Assembly (NCBI GenBank): GCA_021234155.1
Contig: JAJEKV010000047.1
Span: 4,911,637-4,975,636 of the forward strand
DNA from: Isoetes taiwanensis
Taxonomy: Eukaryota > Streptophyta > Lycopodiopsida > Isoetales > Isoetaceae
Reading direction: 5' to 3'
DNA length: 64,000 nucleotides
The position numbers and the translations under genes were made by a program. The notes under the pieces are model-generated. The model did no database searches, was not told where the DNA came from, and worked only from the letters and a program-made list of their open reading frames with translations. Position 1 is the first letter of the stretch. Every line of letters begins with the position of its first letter. Positions 1 through 11,328 of the stretch are shown piece by piece.

Positions 1-1129
1 AAATTTGTACAAGACCTATACATCAACAACAAGTTAGTTTCTTGGACCTATCTGAAGAACATTATCCATGGTACTTCGAGTGATAAAAAGGTTTATTTTC
101 ACATAAAATCTATTCTGCCTCATATCTGGGTAAATAATATTGTGCCAAAGGCAACTAATTGGACTCTGGAGGGTAAATCTCATTACAAAGTTAGCAAGAT
201 ATACTCTTTGATAAGTAGAAATGATGAACCTTCCAAGGCAAGTTCTAAGTGGCTTATCTCAGAGGAAGAAAGCAACATTCTGTTCAAGGAGGTCTGGAAC
301 TCATATTGCTTCCCTAAGACCAGTTTCTTTATTTGGCTGATAGCTAATAAAAGTGTCCCCAATTTACAATTGCTTGCCACTAGGAATGCTGATATTTCTG
401 CTTTTTGCCATCTTGGATGTAATAGGGAGGAAAATCTTGAGCACATCTTCTTCTGTCCCAAGCTAAACTCCTTTTGGTCTTGGTTCTTTGATAAACTAGG
501 GCATCTTTTCCCCAATAGGATTCCTGGCAATCTTTTGTCTTATATTCAAAATAAGTGTGCCTTTGCTAACTCTTTAATGTTTATTGCTCTGTGGAATGTC
601 TGGAAAGCTAGAAATAGAGTGGTTTATGGTATGAAAAAATTCTCAACTTTTTGGATCAAGGTGCACTTTCAATTTGATGTTGAGTCCACTGCATCAACCC
701 ATAAAAGGAAATATGCAGATAAATACAACAGAAATGGAATTCAATTGGTCTTTTTTGTGGGGTCTTTTGATTTATTTGCATCCAATCTTGGTGTCATTAA
801 TTCTAATTCTATCTTTCATGATGATGCTAGCTTACTTGAAGATATGTAAAACTAGTCTGGGGGAGATTGAAGACAGCCTTCTTAAGAAAGACATTGGTCA
901 AGATTTCAGTGTGTTCTTTGGCAATATCTCTTTGGTGGAAGCAGAGGCAAACAATAGCATCATGTTAGTAAGATTATTCTGCAGGGAAATGGTGCAGGTT
1001 TACAACATGTTCGACTTTCTTTCCATGTATCATCACTTCATGACAGAGAATCGGTTCTCGTGGATTGAGGGAGAAAGATACACACATAGAATGTTGGCGG
1101 ATCTATATGGCTCCTTGCTCGCTGTTTGA
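1..1129 (+). pseudogene. LINE polyprotein C-terminus with zf-RVT domain, frameshifted
   Basis: The frame is open from base 1 to the stop at 847-849. The segment around bases 240-520 reads like a zf-RVT domain: a W-N motif (EVWNSYCFPKTSFFIWL), then a Cys/His cluster (CHLGCNREENLEHIFFCP) and WNVWKARN near its end. The usual family pattern is C-x3-C, H, C, which is present. The coding sense seems to continue in a second frame (about 674-1129, ending YGSLLAV), so a frameshift near 840 has split the product. In an active LINE this protein would copy the element RNA at the nicked target. Here only the tail is visible and it is unlikely to be functional. Confidence 0.75.
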
Positions 1130-1601
1130 GTGAGGTTGACACTTCTTGCATTGAGGAGATTGCTGAACAGACTACTGACTCATATGCCTTTGATTCTGCT
1201 GCTCCTTTCTATGCTTACTTCAATTCTAGACTTGACTCTTTATGCCTTTAGCCTACCTTCTCTCTATCATCTATCTTGGACTCTCATTCTGGCCCTACTG
1301 GTCATCAATTGCTCAATCTTATTTCTTAATCTGGCTGGAGTTTTTGGTTGCTTGTTTCAGGTCCTGTGTTGGATGGGGTCGAGACTCCTCCCGCTCTATT
1401 GAAGTCATATTTATAACTTATAAGTTATTTTTCAAAGATCACAAAATTTTGAAACTCGACTGGCATCACATATGTTGAGCAACACTTATCGTATTTATGC
1501 TACATATTTTTGGTGATAGACCTTGCTAAAATGTATTCTGCGGCTATAAGCAGAACCATGTACTGTTTTTCTTGATTAATGGAAAAATCAACTCTTACTC
1601 T

Positions 1602-1602
<1 letters not shown>

Positions 1603-1633
<31 letters not shown>
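1603..1633 (+). repeat. Poly-A tail of the LINE
   Basis: An uninterrupted run of 31 A follows the sequence ACTCTTACTCTC. It marks the 3' terminus of the LINE and its insertion on the plus strand. Confidence 0.9.
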
Positions 1634-1634
<1 letters not shown>

Positions 1635-3967
1635 ATGCTCCAGTATTGGCAAGCTCCATTTCGAGCCAAACTTCTGGAGCATTTGTTCCTGAGTGCACTG
1701 CAGCAGACCTTAGGCTGAGCTTAGACATGGGTTAGACAAAATTCAGCAAACTCCTTCCATTTTTTTTTTTTCAGTTCTCTCTTATCTGACATACACGAAT
1801 CACTGGTGAGAGTTCCAGTTATCGCTTGAGCAAGCATGCAATCTTCTTTTGTAAGATTCTTTAGTGGTTTGTATGTTCTCATAAGCAATGTTTATTTACA
1901 AACATGACTTCAGTTTGGAGATTTGTCTTGCAGGTGAAGAAGCTGAGGGGACCAAGCATAAGGTTGTCGCTTCTTGCTCCCTTGCAAAGGTGATAGCAAG
2001 ATGTTTTCAACTTGAAAATACGGAAGAGTTAGTGTTTTGTCTCTTCCTGAAACCTTACGAATACAATAGAAAATATACATGAGAAGTATATGCGAAGCAT
2101 TATGTCATTGTCATGTAAATATATCTTAGGCAAATGCATTATACAATTCTAGTATCATCAAAGCATGGTGACAATGCCATGGACATGCTCTTCCTGACTA
2201 TGTATAAATTGCCTTTGAATAAATAAAAAACTACTATCAAAGACCTATCATAAGCACTGCATTACAAAGATTACACTTCTTTTATTTAGTGGTCCAAAAA
2301 TTGTTCACTGTGTTAGGTTTATTAATATTGTTTTTGTATTTTGCAAGTCTTGACTGCAGAGAAATCAATGCATTTAAGTCTCTTATTTATAGCAAGTGAG
2401 CTAAATGGAAGCGTTGTGCCATCTATCAAGCAGCTCCATTTTTTGCAAACTCAAATCTTGGTATACCTACAACTGGTGGACAACTTCATCAAGTACTTGA
2501 TTGGCTATCACAACATGTTATTCTTGCCCTGGACATACTCATGAGAAGTACAGAAGGAAAATGGACCAATGGATCATGGTGCACTAGAGTCTGACATTAC
2601 CATGGTGGATGCTTGCCTGGGTTTTGGAGGCAGTATGTATCACTATCAGGAATTCTACCAAATGGGCCTGCTCGCATGAAAAAGGAACGCTTGACATTTG
2701 TGGATGGCTTGACGAAGCACAGAAAATGAGGCACTTAACTTTACACTTTTGGCCAAACAAAAGTCTGTTTTTTAAGTTGATATGATGATTTTCCTGGTTG
2801 CATCAACAAGTACTTGATTGATTCTTACAACATGCATGTGCTAGGATGTATTCTACCATTTTTTGACACAATGGATGGCACATGAAGGGCAGATTATAAG
2901 CTACTTTTAGTTCTTTGATTATAGTAAAAATTGAAAAGCTTCGATTGTAGTTGTGATGGCTGTTGATCATCAAATATTTCTCTTCCAACTTTAGCAGAAT
3001 TTAAATCTATAAATTGTCATTGAAAGCCATTAGTCATTGTAATAATTCCAAAGGGTTAAGTTCTCAGGTTGTATTTTTCTCAAGCACAATTAATAGAAAA
3101 CCAATGTTGAATTAAGCTTATGGTTGCATAGTGGAGATAAGTTCTTTCCTTGAATTAACTAAACCTATAAAAGTATCATGTAGAGTAGTAAGTCATGCAT
3201 TAAGCCTTGACTTAGATCGAACTCGCATCCTATGCACTCATCACAAATGGCTAGTCATAAATCCTAAGGTGATCAACCATTTTCTTCTTGTGTTCCATAA
3301 CTTTGTAGAACACATTTGACTAATAAAAAAGAAACACTGACCAATTACATAAACTATGATACGTTACTATCCTCTTGGATTCACTAGACTAGATTGTTAC
3401 AAATTCACACACAAGAACGTAGCCACATATTTCTTCCATCTTTACAAACATACGAAATATCCAAAATTTCTACTACACTTTAATTGCAATTGTGTTGACT
3501 ATGCATTGGATCCATGAACTTCTACAAAACCCTAAACTATGAAATCTTTATATTCCACACTATGCATTCCATCATTCCTACCCATTCCACGTGTTATAAC
3601 TAATGCCAGACATCCCTAAAACCTAAAGCCTTCACACTTGGCCCTCTATTACACCTACGGATACATTAAAAACATTTTTTCCCATCTACAAATTCTGTTA
3701 CATCTACCTATAACCATCATTCATTTACTTTCGGTTTATGTCAGGAAATTGGCAATTTTAGAGAGCATCTTTTTTTCCCGTGTGGCTTTTCCCATCCGTG
3801 GAAATGCCTCCCGCCTAAAAACAACTCAAAATTTTTTCCCTCCCTCCCGAATACGTTTTTTTTTTTCCCACTTTCATCTTCTGCGCCCAGATATTTTTCC
3901 GCTTCATCTACCCTTCTTCCCCTTTTCACTCCACCGCCTCTTCTCTTCTCCTTTCTTTCTTCCGGTG
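1634..3967. other. Non-coding stretch, no gene recognised
   Basis: The sequence is AT-rich with no long open frame. One short stretch at about 1934-1990 looks like an internal exon (TTGTCTTGCAG acceptor, about 56 coding bases, then a GTGATAG donor), but I could not connect it to other exons. The words AAGTACTTGATTG and ACAACATG recur at about 2490 and 2810, suggesting an old partial duplication. From about 3760 the plus strand becomes strongly C/T-rich. Confidence 0.5.
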
Positions 3968-4093
3968 ATGGACAACGGTTCCTCCAACTCTTCTTTCGGT
4001 GACGACGATGCCTCCAACTCCAGTGATAGCCTTTGCTCTGGTGATGCTCCAACTCCAGTGACTGCCTTTGCTCCACTGCCATGCTGCTTTTAA
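3968..4093 (+). CDS. Short Ser/Asp-rich open frame (41 aa), unrecognised
   Basis: An ATG at 3968 opens a 41-residue frame rich in Ser, Asp and Asn, beginning MDNGSSNSSFGDDD. Two repeats of a unit coding for DDASNSSDS / GDAPTPVTA suggest internal duplication. About 200 bases of C/T-rich sequence precede it, resembling a pyrimidine-rich plant leader, so it could be the first exon of a gene or a small upstream frame. No domain is recognisable and no following exon was found. It may be a chance frame. Confidence 0.25.
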   Translation: MDNGSSNSSFGDDDASNSSDSLCSGDAPTPVTAFAPLPCCF

Positions 4094-4215
4094 TCGTTGG
4101 TTCTTAATCTGCTTTTAATCGTTGATAGGCTGGTTTTTAATCGTTGGTTCTTAATCCAAGCAGGGACATGCAGGGACAAGCAGGGACATGCTGAAAAATC
4201 CAAGCAGGGACATGC
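4087..4215 (+). repeat. Short degenerate tandem repeats
   Basis: TTTTAATCGTTGGTTCTTAATC occurs in slightly changed form three times (about 4087-4156). It is followed by AAGCAGGGACATG-type units, three or four copies to about 4215. This looks like simple local duplication. Confidence 0.6.
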
Positions 4216-4299
4216 AATGGGCTACAAACAAATCTGTTTGGAGACGAACTCATCTGATCTTGGTTTAACCTTTTGCGTATTTATTTGATTTTGGCATGC

Positions 4300-6600
4300 A
4301 TTGACTGTCTGAGCTCCTTTTTGTTGATATGCTGATTAAAAACTATGAATGCAGTTTATAAAAGATCGTTCTGTGACGAATTTGTGAACTTCTGCATAAG
4401 CACTTTGTTGTGGGCATATGGTCGTCATCACGAGAGTAAGGATCGCTTTGTTAATGTTAGATTACTTTTGATTGGATAAAGTTTGCAAGCAGTCATCCAA
4501 TTGTTCTGATACCTGCCAATGATTACTGGCTAATTGACTTATTGTTTTACCTGAAACCTAGTTTATGAAGTTGTTTTTCCCCTTTGGCAGCATCAATTTC
4601 ATTGCACAGATACTGGTATTAAAGCATTGGACAATAATAAAAAGCCCTTAGTTCTGAAAGAATCCTTCACATGCAAAGTGCTACTCTGTAGTTGAATCAA
4701 AGCCCCTTAGTCAGATTCTTCTATATCACAAGAATAAAAGCTTCAAAATCCCAAATCAGTATTTTCAGTTCACTGGGCATCATATTTTGAGCAGCTTTTG
4801 GATTTGATTGATCGTTGGCCTAATTTTGTGAGTTTATCTGGTTTGGAAAGAGCAGCTCAAAGATCATGAAGGCAGGCTAATTCACGCTTGGCGTGATAAT
4901 GTGCTCCATACTTTGTTGAACGGTCCTTCCCAAATCACGCTTGGCGTGTATTGCTGCTCCATACCTGCTTCATAACTGCAAAATCATGTGCTTAGTACAT
5001 GAGAAAAAGCGCTGCTATATTTCTCTTCAATGAAATATATGTTGATAAATCTAGTCAAGCATGTTTGATGCTTTAAGGAAAAAAGACAAATATATTATAT
5101 TTTATCTGAGAAGCAAATATCTCAATAATGTATTATTGGGCTTTAATTTTCTAGTTTTTCTATAATAATTTCAATTTGACACAGCTCACAAGGGTTTTAA
5201 GTGAGATTTTTTTTAAAAGTAATGACAATGTATTTTAATACAAAGCAATAATAATTGCCATTATTATATTGCGTGTATGAATGTGCTAGTGTCTGTAAAT
5301 GCTAATCAAACATCAATTTCTTCCTTGTATTTTAAATAATAATAAAAACACCTATTAATTATGGCTCAAACATTGTACTTTTATATAATAACATGTCAAG
5401 CACCACAACATTATATTGAATAGCAAACCAAGCCCAGCGTTGCTGGGCTAGGTTGGAGACATGTTATTAACTTGTAGATATATGATTTGCGTGCATTTGG
5501 CATCATAACTGTATTCTTTTGTTTTTTGTTTTTGTGTGCATTGACCTTATTGTTTTTATAAGCCAATAATTGGTAGCATTTGTTAGAATTTGTCTTCTTT
5601 AGCAACATTTGTTAGACTATCTTTGAACCATTACCTTTGCCGACATTCAATGCCTTAAAGATATATTTAAGATTCTTACGGATATATTTTTATGTAACAC
5701 AACTGTTCAAACATTTGTAAACCATAGTCCAAGAGCAAAAGCAATGGTGACCTAGCTAAATAGAATAGAATAGAATAGAAAGCAATGCCTATTTATATTT
5801 GAGAAGCTTTTCGCAGTGGAAGGTCTTAGTAAATGAGTCTCTACAATGAGAGCAACTATTTAGACTTCTGACTGTCCAAATTTTGTGATGTGTTGGATAA
5901 GTATTGTATATTATATGCCAGAGTTCTTAATGATCCAACTCGTATGCGTCAAGAGTTCTTAATGATCCAACTCTCCTCGGACTAAAAGTTCGTTGTTACA
6001 AAGTTCAGCTTCAGTCTTAGATCGATCTAGTAGCAAACATTCATCAGTACATTTTTGTCCATCCTTGTTATAAAGTTCAACTTCTTGGTATTAGATCGAT
6101 CCAGCAACACACATTCATCTTTTTATTTTTTTTTGCATATGTTGTGTAGCTACCTCTCCAATATGGACTGCCATTTCTGCAGGTACATTTCCTATCTGTC
6201 TCAATGCAAGCTTATACATCTCAGGGTTGAGTTTCTCAACCCCACCAATGCGAAAATAGACGCCAAAACAAGAAAATCCAAAAGAAAAAAGTAAATATTC
6301 AAACACATAGACAGACATATCTCTTCAAGCCGTTTTAAATACATATGAAATCGCTCATATTTGAAGCTACACATTCTGAAGTTCAGACATAATTATTTCA
6401 GTGTGTGGATATTAGATCGTAACATATATGGTGTTTCATGATAACTTTTGGGGCATCTCACACATTCCACACATCTTACGAAATTCTGAGGATTTTGGTT
6501 GCATATAATGAATCATGAGTCACTGAAAATGAAAAGATCAAGTCCGATACCATGTGAGGTCCATGTTTGACCTAATGATTTGCAATACCCACATCGGCTC
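4300..6600. other. Non-coding AT-rich stretch
   Basis: No convincing gene. A pair of related words, TCACGCTTGGCGTG followed by TGCTCCATAC, occurs at about 4880 and 4935. AGAGTTCTTAATGATCCAACT is duplicated at about 5920-5972, and TTAGATCGATC with AGCAACA-type context recurs at 6016 and 6090. These are small local repeats only. Confidence 0.5.
5761..5780 (+). repeat. (TAGAA)4 microsatellite
   Basis: Four perfect copies of the pentamer TAGAA. The same pentamer family (AATAG) forms a longer array at 62656-62720. Confidence 0.9.
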
Positions 6601-7017
6601 TTATATGGTCCTCTGTCTCGTACATCCCTCACAACCGACCTTCAGGGTCTGCAGAAACACAAGAGACTAAATTTAGCAGATTTAAATTTAAGCGCAGTAG
6701 AAGAAATTCCATTCCAAATTTGTACACATACAGGTCCAGTTTGAATTCCTTATTTACACATTTGAACTTAACATTCAAGTAGCTAAGGATGCCAAGTATG
6801 CAGGAACAGTTACGACATACACTGGCGAAGAGAAAGGATGCCATTCTTCTATGGTCAAAAACCCTAGCTATGGTGTGAAACAAATTGTGAAGCACTGAAG
6901 TTGGAGAGCAAACACATAAGAGCAACTCTCGTAGTACAGTAATCCCTACAAAAAATGAGCTCCCTATTGTGAGAGAGGGCTAGTTTTCGTTTGGCAATTC
7001 ATAGCCAAATTTTGGAA

Positions 7018-7035
7018 AGATAGATAGATAGATAG
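7018..7035 (+). repeat. (GATA)n microsatellite
   Basis: About four tandem GATA units in the sequence AGATAGATAGATAGATAG. Confidence 0.9.
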
Positions 7036-7521
7036 TATTTTTACGTCATGCCACATTGAAAGAGAAGTAGGGCAGCAGAATTTGAAAAGTCTGCTACAAT
7101 GCTTATTAACATCTCAAATCATATTTGTAACCATCACATTCCCAGTTCCAAGTAAAACAACCATGATAGGATAAATTTGCTAAGACGACAATCTTCTTTA
7201 CCAAGTAAGTGCAGATTGAAATAAACCACAAACCATCTTGTGACGATCATTCTGCTCGTGAGTACCGGATGCCTTGCCGTTGCCTGAACACAAAAAGCTT
7301 CTTAGGCATTTGAAAATCAGATAAAAAAGCAAGCATTTGAAAATTAAATAAAAAAGATTACAGAAAAGTATTCCATTTTCAATTCTTGCAGGCTGTTGTT
7401 GCAGCAGTGTCTAGACTACAATGTTCGTAAGCTTTGCATCCGTGCATCAGCTCATCATGAACAACAAATAATGCAAGGCTGCAATAACTGAGCTGGGCTG
7501 GTCACAACAAAGGGTTGCAGA

Positions 7522-7815
7522 GTGTTGGTGAGAATGTTCAAATTTATGAGCAGAGTAACCATATGGGTGGATTATGATCCTAGCATAGAATACGACCCTC
7601 TTAGAATCAGGCCTAGCCGCATTGCTTTGCCTGAAAGCTTATATCAGCCTCTTTGGGCCAATTTGTCCCGTGAACTTATGAGATTCCAGGATTATACGTT
7701 CCTCAAGGATAGTGAGACTGTGACCCTAGACGGTTTACACCAAGCCTTTACAATTTTACTGCTCAGACTCCAGGGTATTACACGTGTCCCAAAAACAGAT
7801 CTTCCTTATGCATGA
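7522..7815 (+). CDS. Unrecognised open frame, about 90 aa
   Basis: An open frame with a usable ATG at 7531 encodes a fairly ordinary-looking peptide (VDYDPSIEYDPLRIRPSRIA ... LHQAFTILLLRLQGITRVPK) ending at TGA 7813-7815. Composition is more protein-like than the surrounding AT-rich DNA. It lies antisense to the possible spliced gene at 6.6-9.3 kb. No domain is recognised. It may be a captured exon or a chance frame. Confidence 0.25.
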   Translation: MLVRMFKFMSRVTIWVDYDPSIEYDPLRIRPSRIALPESLYQPLWANLSRELMRFQDYTFLKDSETVTLDGLHQAFTILLLRLQGITRVPKTDLPYA

Positions 7816-8815
7816 AAAAAGAAAAACAGTGATGATTTCCAATACATATGGCTACTTTTTATACCAAAGCAAGAATTATAATGGGTTTTCAAGCTGAACC
7901 TCAAATTCGAAATGGGAATAAAGAATAATGTTCTTACCTCTTCTTTTGCAAAGCTCCAAGATACTGAAATGCGCGTCCTAAGTACACAGCTTGATTCTGC
8001 ATCACAAAAGAACAGAGGTAATTTGTAACACTCCAAGACAACGCATTTTTAGCAAAAGTTCCAAGGTATTGAACCATGTGCCATGGATATAACTGCTTGT
8101 GCTTATGAGAAAATATAAGTGTTTCAAAAAAAGAACAATGCAAACAACATGTTAAATGCTTATCACCTCTTTTTGTGAGATTGTAATAGCTCAATACAGT
8201 TGAAGAATATAGTTAGGAGACGAAATCCTCTTAGCATTGCCCAGTGAAATTACAATCGCATTAAGAATCAAGAAATAGTTTCTTACACGGGCTCTAGAAA
8301 CGAAAAAAGGTTTCCCTAGAAAATAGAAATAAAAATGGATTTTCCAAGAAAAAAGAACCAACCGGCACTTCCTTGCATGTGCACAGAGTGATCTATTCAT
8401 ATTAAGATCCAACGCACCTATGAAAGGGGCCTTCCAATGTAAGCATGAAGAATGACAGATACCATGATGAAGATGAAGAGAGATGAGATGCATGTCGAGA
8501 TCTTGAGCTTGAGCAATTTGGGGCATGATGCCACAATATCAGCTGAAAAGACGACATTGCTCCATATTACTGCTCTGTTTTCTTCAACTGAATTTCCTCC
8601 TGTGCAGGAAGACAAAGCTTCTGGAAACAAAATTTGATCAGCTCATAAACATAATAAAAGGTAAGATATGCCATTATCTTTGACAAAAGAAACATACCTA
8701 TAAATTCGGTCGGATGCATCTGGGCTCTGTGCGGTTTCTACTTTTGAGCCCTCCTTGCCAAATTCATGTTGTTTGTCAGTCTAGGCAAAGGGAAAATTTA
8801 GGGCATTCAATAAAT

Positions 8816-9005
8816 AAAAATACCTATCGGGGTGCAAACATCTACCAAGCCATGCACCAAATCTGGTTTATCTTTCTCAGACTCTTTACTCTCCTTGCAT
8901 GCAAATTTTGAAAAATACCTATTGGGGTGCAAACATCAATCAAGCCCTGCACCAAATCTGGTATATCTTTCTCAGATTCTCTACTCTCCTTGCATGCAAA
9001 TTTTT
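8816..9005 (+). repeat. Tandem duplication, two 95-bp units
   Basis: Two adjacent 95-bp units both run from AAAAATACCTAT through GGGGTGCAAACAT and ACCAAATCTGGT to CTCCTTGCATGCAAATTTT. They differ at only a few positions, so the duplication is recent. It probably lies in an intron of the possible minus-strand gene. Confidence 0.9.
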
Positions 9006-9359
9006 TCGAAACTCATAACAGCATGGGCTTCTATATCATCCCCCACAATTGTTCCAGCATTGAAATTGAGCTAGAGCCATCCCAAGATATTCGCTTAGCT
9101 TTATTCTCTCGATCACTGCTTCTATGCCTTCGATCCACACTTTTCCGGCGAGTCTTTTGCAGCATCCCGTTGGGAGACGGGCTCAAATCGCTGGAGCAAG
9201 AATACAGGGAAAAAAACATCGTGGTTACCTGAACCGTCCAAATTGGTGGAACAAATCTGGGCCCTCGAAAGTTTTAGGGCGTGGTTGGAGACACACGCCA
9301 AAACATTATTATATAGGAGGATAAGGGGTTTGCAAAAGTGGTGTGCTTTTGGAACAGAC

Positions 9360-10080
9360 ATAATCCCAATTTAAATGAATGATGGTTCTATTTCATGTTC
9401 ACACTATTTCACGTAAATATGATATGAATATTTACTTTAGTTGTTTATTTGCAAGCTATACCCAAGTAGGCGTTCTATTTTGTTACATACTCCTTTGACT
9501 TCCGACAAATATAACATGTTTACTAACAACCAAAAATGTCGCGCATTGTGTTTTAATATCATCCACAAGTACTAAAAACGTTATTTATACAATGCTTTTA
9601 TCCCATGCATGACAACCAACACATTAGACATGCCTAACATCTCCAAAGTGAGTCTTACATGCAACCATCAACAACACAGCCATTTGAACATGAGCATCCA
9701 CATGCTTCAAATTAGCACCTCCATTCTACGCATATTCTCTTGCACATGCTGAGAATCTATGACCCTAAACACATCACACACGTCCACGATTAATGCCCGC
9801 CGGCACACGTTTCTAGTAAGTATGGCTTTGATAGTCTCTAAGTGCAGATTGACCAGTTTTCACATTTGATTTTAGTCCCTTATTTGATTTTAGTCCCTTA
9901 TTTGTGCCACCTTGATGCAATAGTTTTGAGCAGAAAGTATAGCGCGTTTTGAGTTCGAATAGTTTCGGATGCAAGTAATTGCGGTAAAGATCAAGGTAAA
10001 TAAAATAATAGCTATGGCAGTAGAAGAAGATAAGGTCCAGATGAACCAAGATCTGAAACAAGATCAGCCATAAAGTGGCT
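9360..10080. other. Intergenic stretch 3' of the terpene synthase copy
   Basis: AT-rich, no gene seen. The only clear structure is an 18-bp direct duplication, TTGATTTTAGTCCCTTAT, at about 9866-9902. Confidence 0.5.
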
Positions 10081-10081
10081 A

Positions 10082-11328
10082 CTAGATGCGACCAGCAACT
10101 ATAGGTGGAGGACATCCTTCCTTGGATTCCACATAGGGAGTGAAAACAGGTCTGTTGGTGACCGGAAAAGAGAGTGACATGACACCTTGGCGTTCCACTG
10201 GTGCAACCCAAGCAAAGCCATGGTACCGACCAGTTCGCCAGCTCCATTCCAGATTACCTGCAACCAAATGCGCAATACCATTTAGTAACGCATCAACCTG
10301 GCAGTTGCCTTCCCACCTGCGCCAGATGCGCTCTTTCAATTGCATAAAAATTCGATCATTCTCCTCCATCATCTGCCCTGCTCTTATCATGGCATCTTGC
10401 AAGGATAACCCTTCTTCGGTGGCAACAGTGCATATTATGTTGTGGAAGTCCTTGTTCGTGTACTCAGCACGAAAGGATAGCACATCGTTGGAAATTATCA
10501 TGCTCGTTGCAGCAACATCAACAAACTGGATCATGTCAGGATCCTCAAACATGTTCAAATCCAGCTGTAAAGCATACTCTACCAAATGGATTCCCATCAC
10601 AAAAGTTGTTACCACTTTCCTTTGGGCAATGAGCTCATCCACAGTAGGCATTTTGCCATGCTCGCGCATATTGTTTTGGGATGATAGAGATGCAAACATG
10701 GAGAGAGTCTCATCGGTGAATTTGGCAGACTGTGTTGGCGTCATATCCTCCTTCACAAGTGCACTAAAAGCTTCTTGAAAAGCATACAGGAGATTTCTGT
10801 CTCGGACTGGCATATTTTTCACTACTGGGCACTTGTGATTGATAACATCTAGGTACTTTTGCAAAAGGCTATTAGTGTTGCGTGAATTTGCACCATGGTG
10901 TTCCATATCATCCAGGACAGAATCCCACAAGGTAAACCAAGAAACAAAAGGAATTATGAGGCGTAGCCTACTTTCCACAGCATTTGGGAAAAGCATACAA
11001 CACAGCATCACCAAGTTTTGTTCTAGAATCCACCTCCTGTCCTCCTCACTGGGTTCATGACTTTGAGCGTCCAAGCTTCAAATCTTGGACGAATATGCTC
11101 GTATGCCTGGTGGATCTTCCATGGACAGACACAAGAAAGCTTGGGGATGTAGATTTGCTTCAGATCCATTGCAAACGATGGCTTGCTACTGGCCGAACTG
11201 GTTGTGGATACAACACTATATCTGCTACTGCTTGAAGCATGAAATGGAGATGGAGGGGTGTAGCTATTTTTACAAGAGGGAAGGACACAATGGAAATTGG
11301 CATTAAATTTGGATCTACTGAGCTTCAT
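10082..11328 (-). pseudogene. Microbial-type terpene synthase-like gene, copy 1 (5' end rearranged, one frameshift)
   Basis: A continuous frame (10082 to about 11072) encodes the class I terpene synthase core: about 330 residues, intronless. The aspartate-rich metal motif is visible (WDSVLDDMEHH), as is the second metal motif NDVLSFRAE, matching the N-D-x-x-S-x-x-x-E pattern, and a C-terminal RTGRYH resembling the family's R-Y motif. The family ionises prenyl diphosphates to make mono-, sesqui- or diterpenes. Upstream, another frame supplies a Ser/Thr-rich N-terminus and the stretch KLSCVCPWKIHQAYEHIRPR. A single-base loss near 11065 puts it out of frame with the core. The first codons present in copy 2 (MASLLAF) are missing: the gene is joined at about 11283 to a repeat also found near 13620 and 14094, giving a false start MKLSRSK at 11328. 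It is probably a pseudogene unless the frameshift is an assembly error. Confidence 0.85.

Larger units (their letters stand above)
1..1633 (+). mobile_element. 3' end of an L1-like LINE, cut by the window start
   Basis: A reading frame open from the first base carries a reverse-transcriptase zinc-binding domain. It is followed by about 470 bases with no recognisable domain and then a run of 31 A residues. That order (RT C-terminus, zinc-binding domain, 3' UTR, poly-A) is typical of plant L1-type non-LTR retrotransposons. Endonuclease and reverse transcriptase would lie upstream of the window. I could not identify a target-site duplication because the 5' end is missing. Confidence 0.8.
6629..9316 (-). 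other. Possible multi-exon minus-strand gene, unrecognised product
   Basis: Several minus-strand segments have plant-like splice signals. A TATA-like TATATAATAATG lies near 9305. A segment at about 9050-9200 encodes a basic, Ser-rich peptide (RRKSVDRRHRSSDRENKAKR). One exon-like piece near 7930-8000 (TTTGTGATGCAG acceptor, GTAAGAAC donor) encodes NQAVYLGRAFQYLGALQKKR. Another near 7230-7285 (TGTTCAG acceptor) encodes GNGKASGTHEQNDRHKM. A terminal piece near 6645 (TTTCTGCAG acceptor) ends DPEGRL then stop. I do not recognise the protein, and the reading frame across these pieces is not proven. It could be a small nuclear protein or a decayed gene. Transcript evidence is the only way to define it. 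Confidence 0.3.

Noticed and set aside
3741-4082. Minus-strand Arg/Lys/Glu-rich open frame
   Set aside because: It is the complement of a C/T-rich tract and has no gene-like features.
10140-10778. Plus-strand open frames opposite the terpene synthase cores (also 21434-22507)
   Set aside because: They are antisense shadows; the minus strand carries the class I motifs, and composition of the plus-strand frames is not protein-like.
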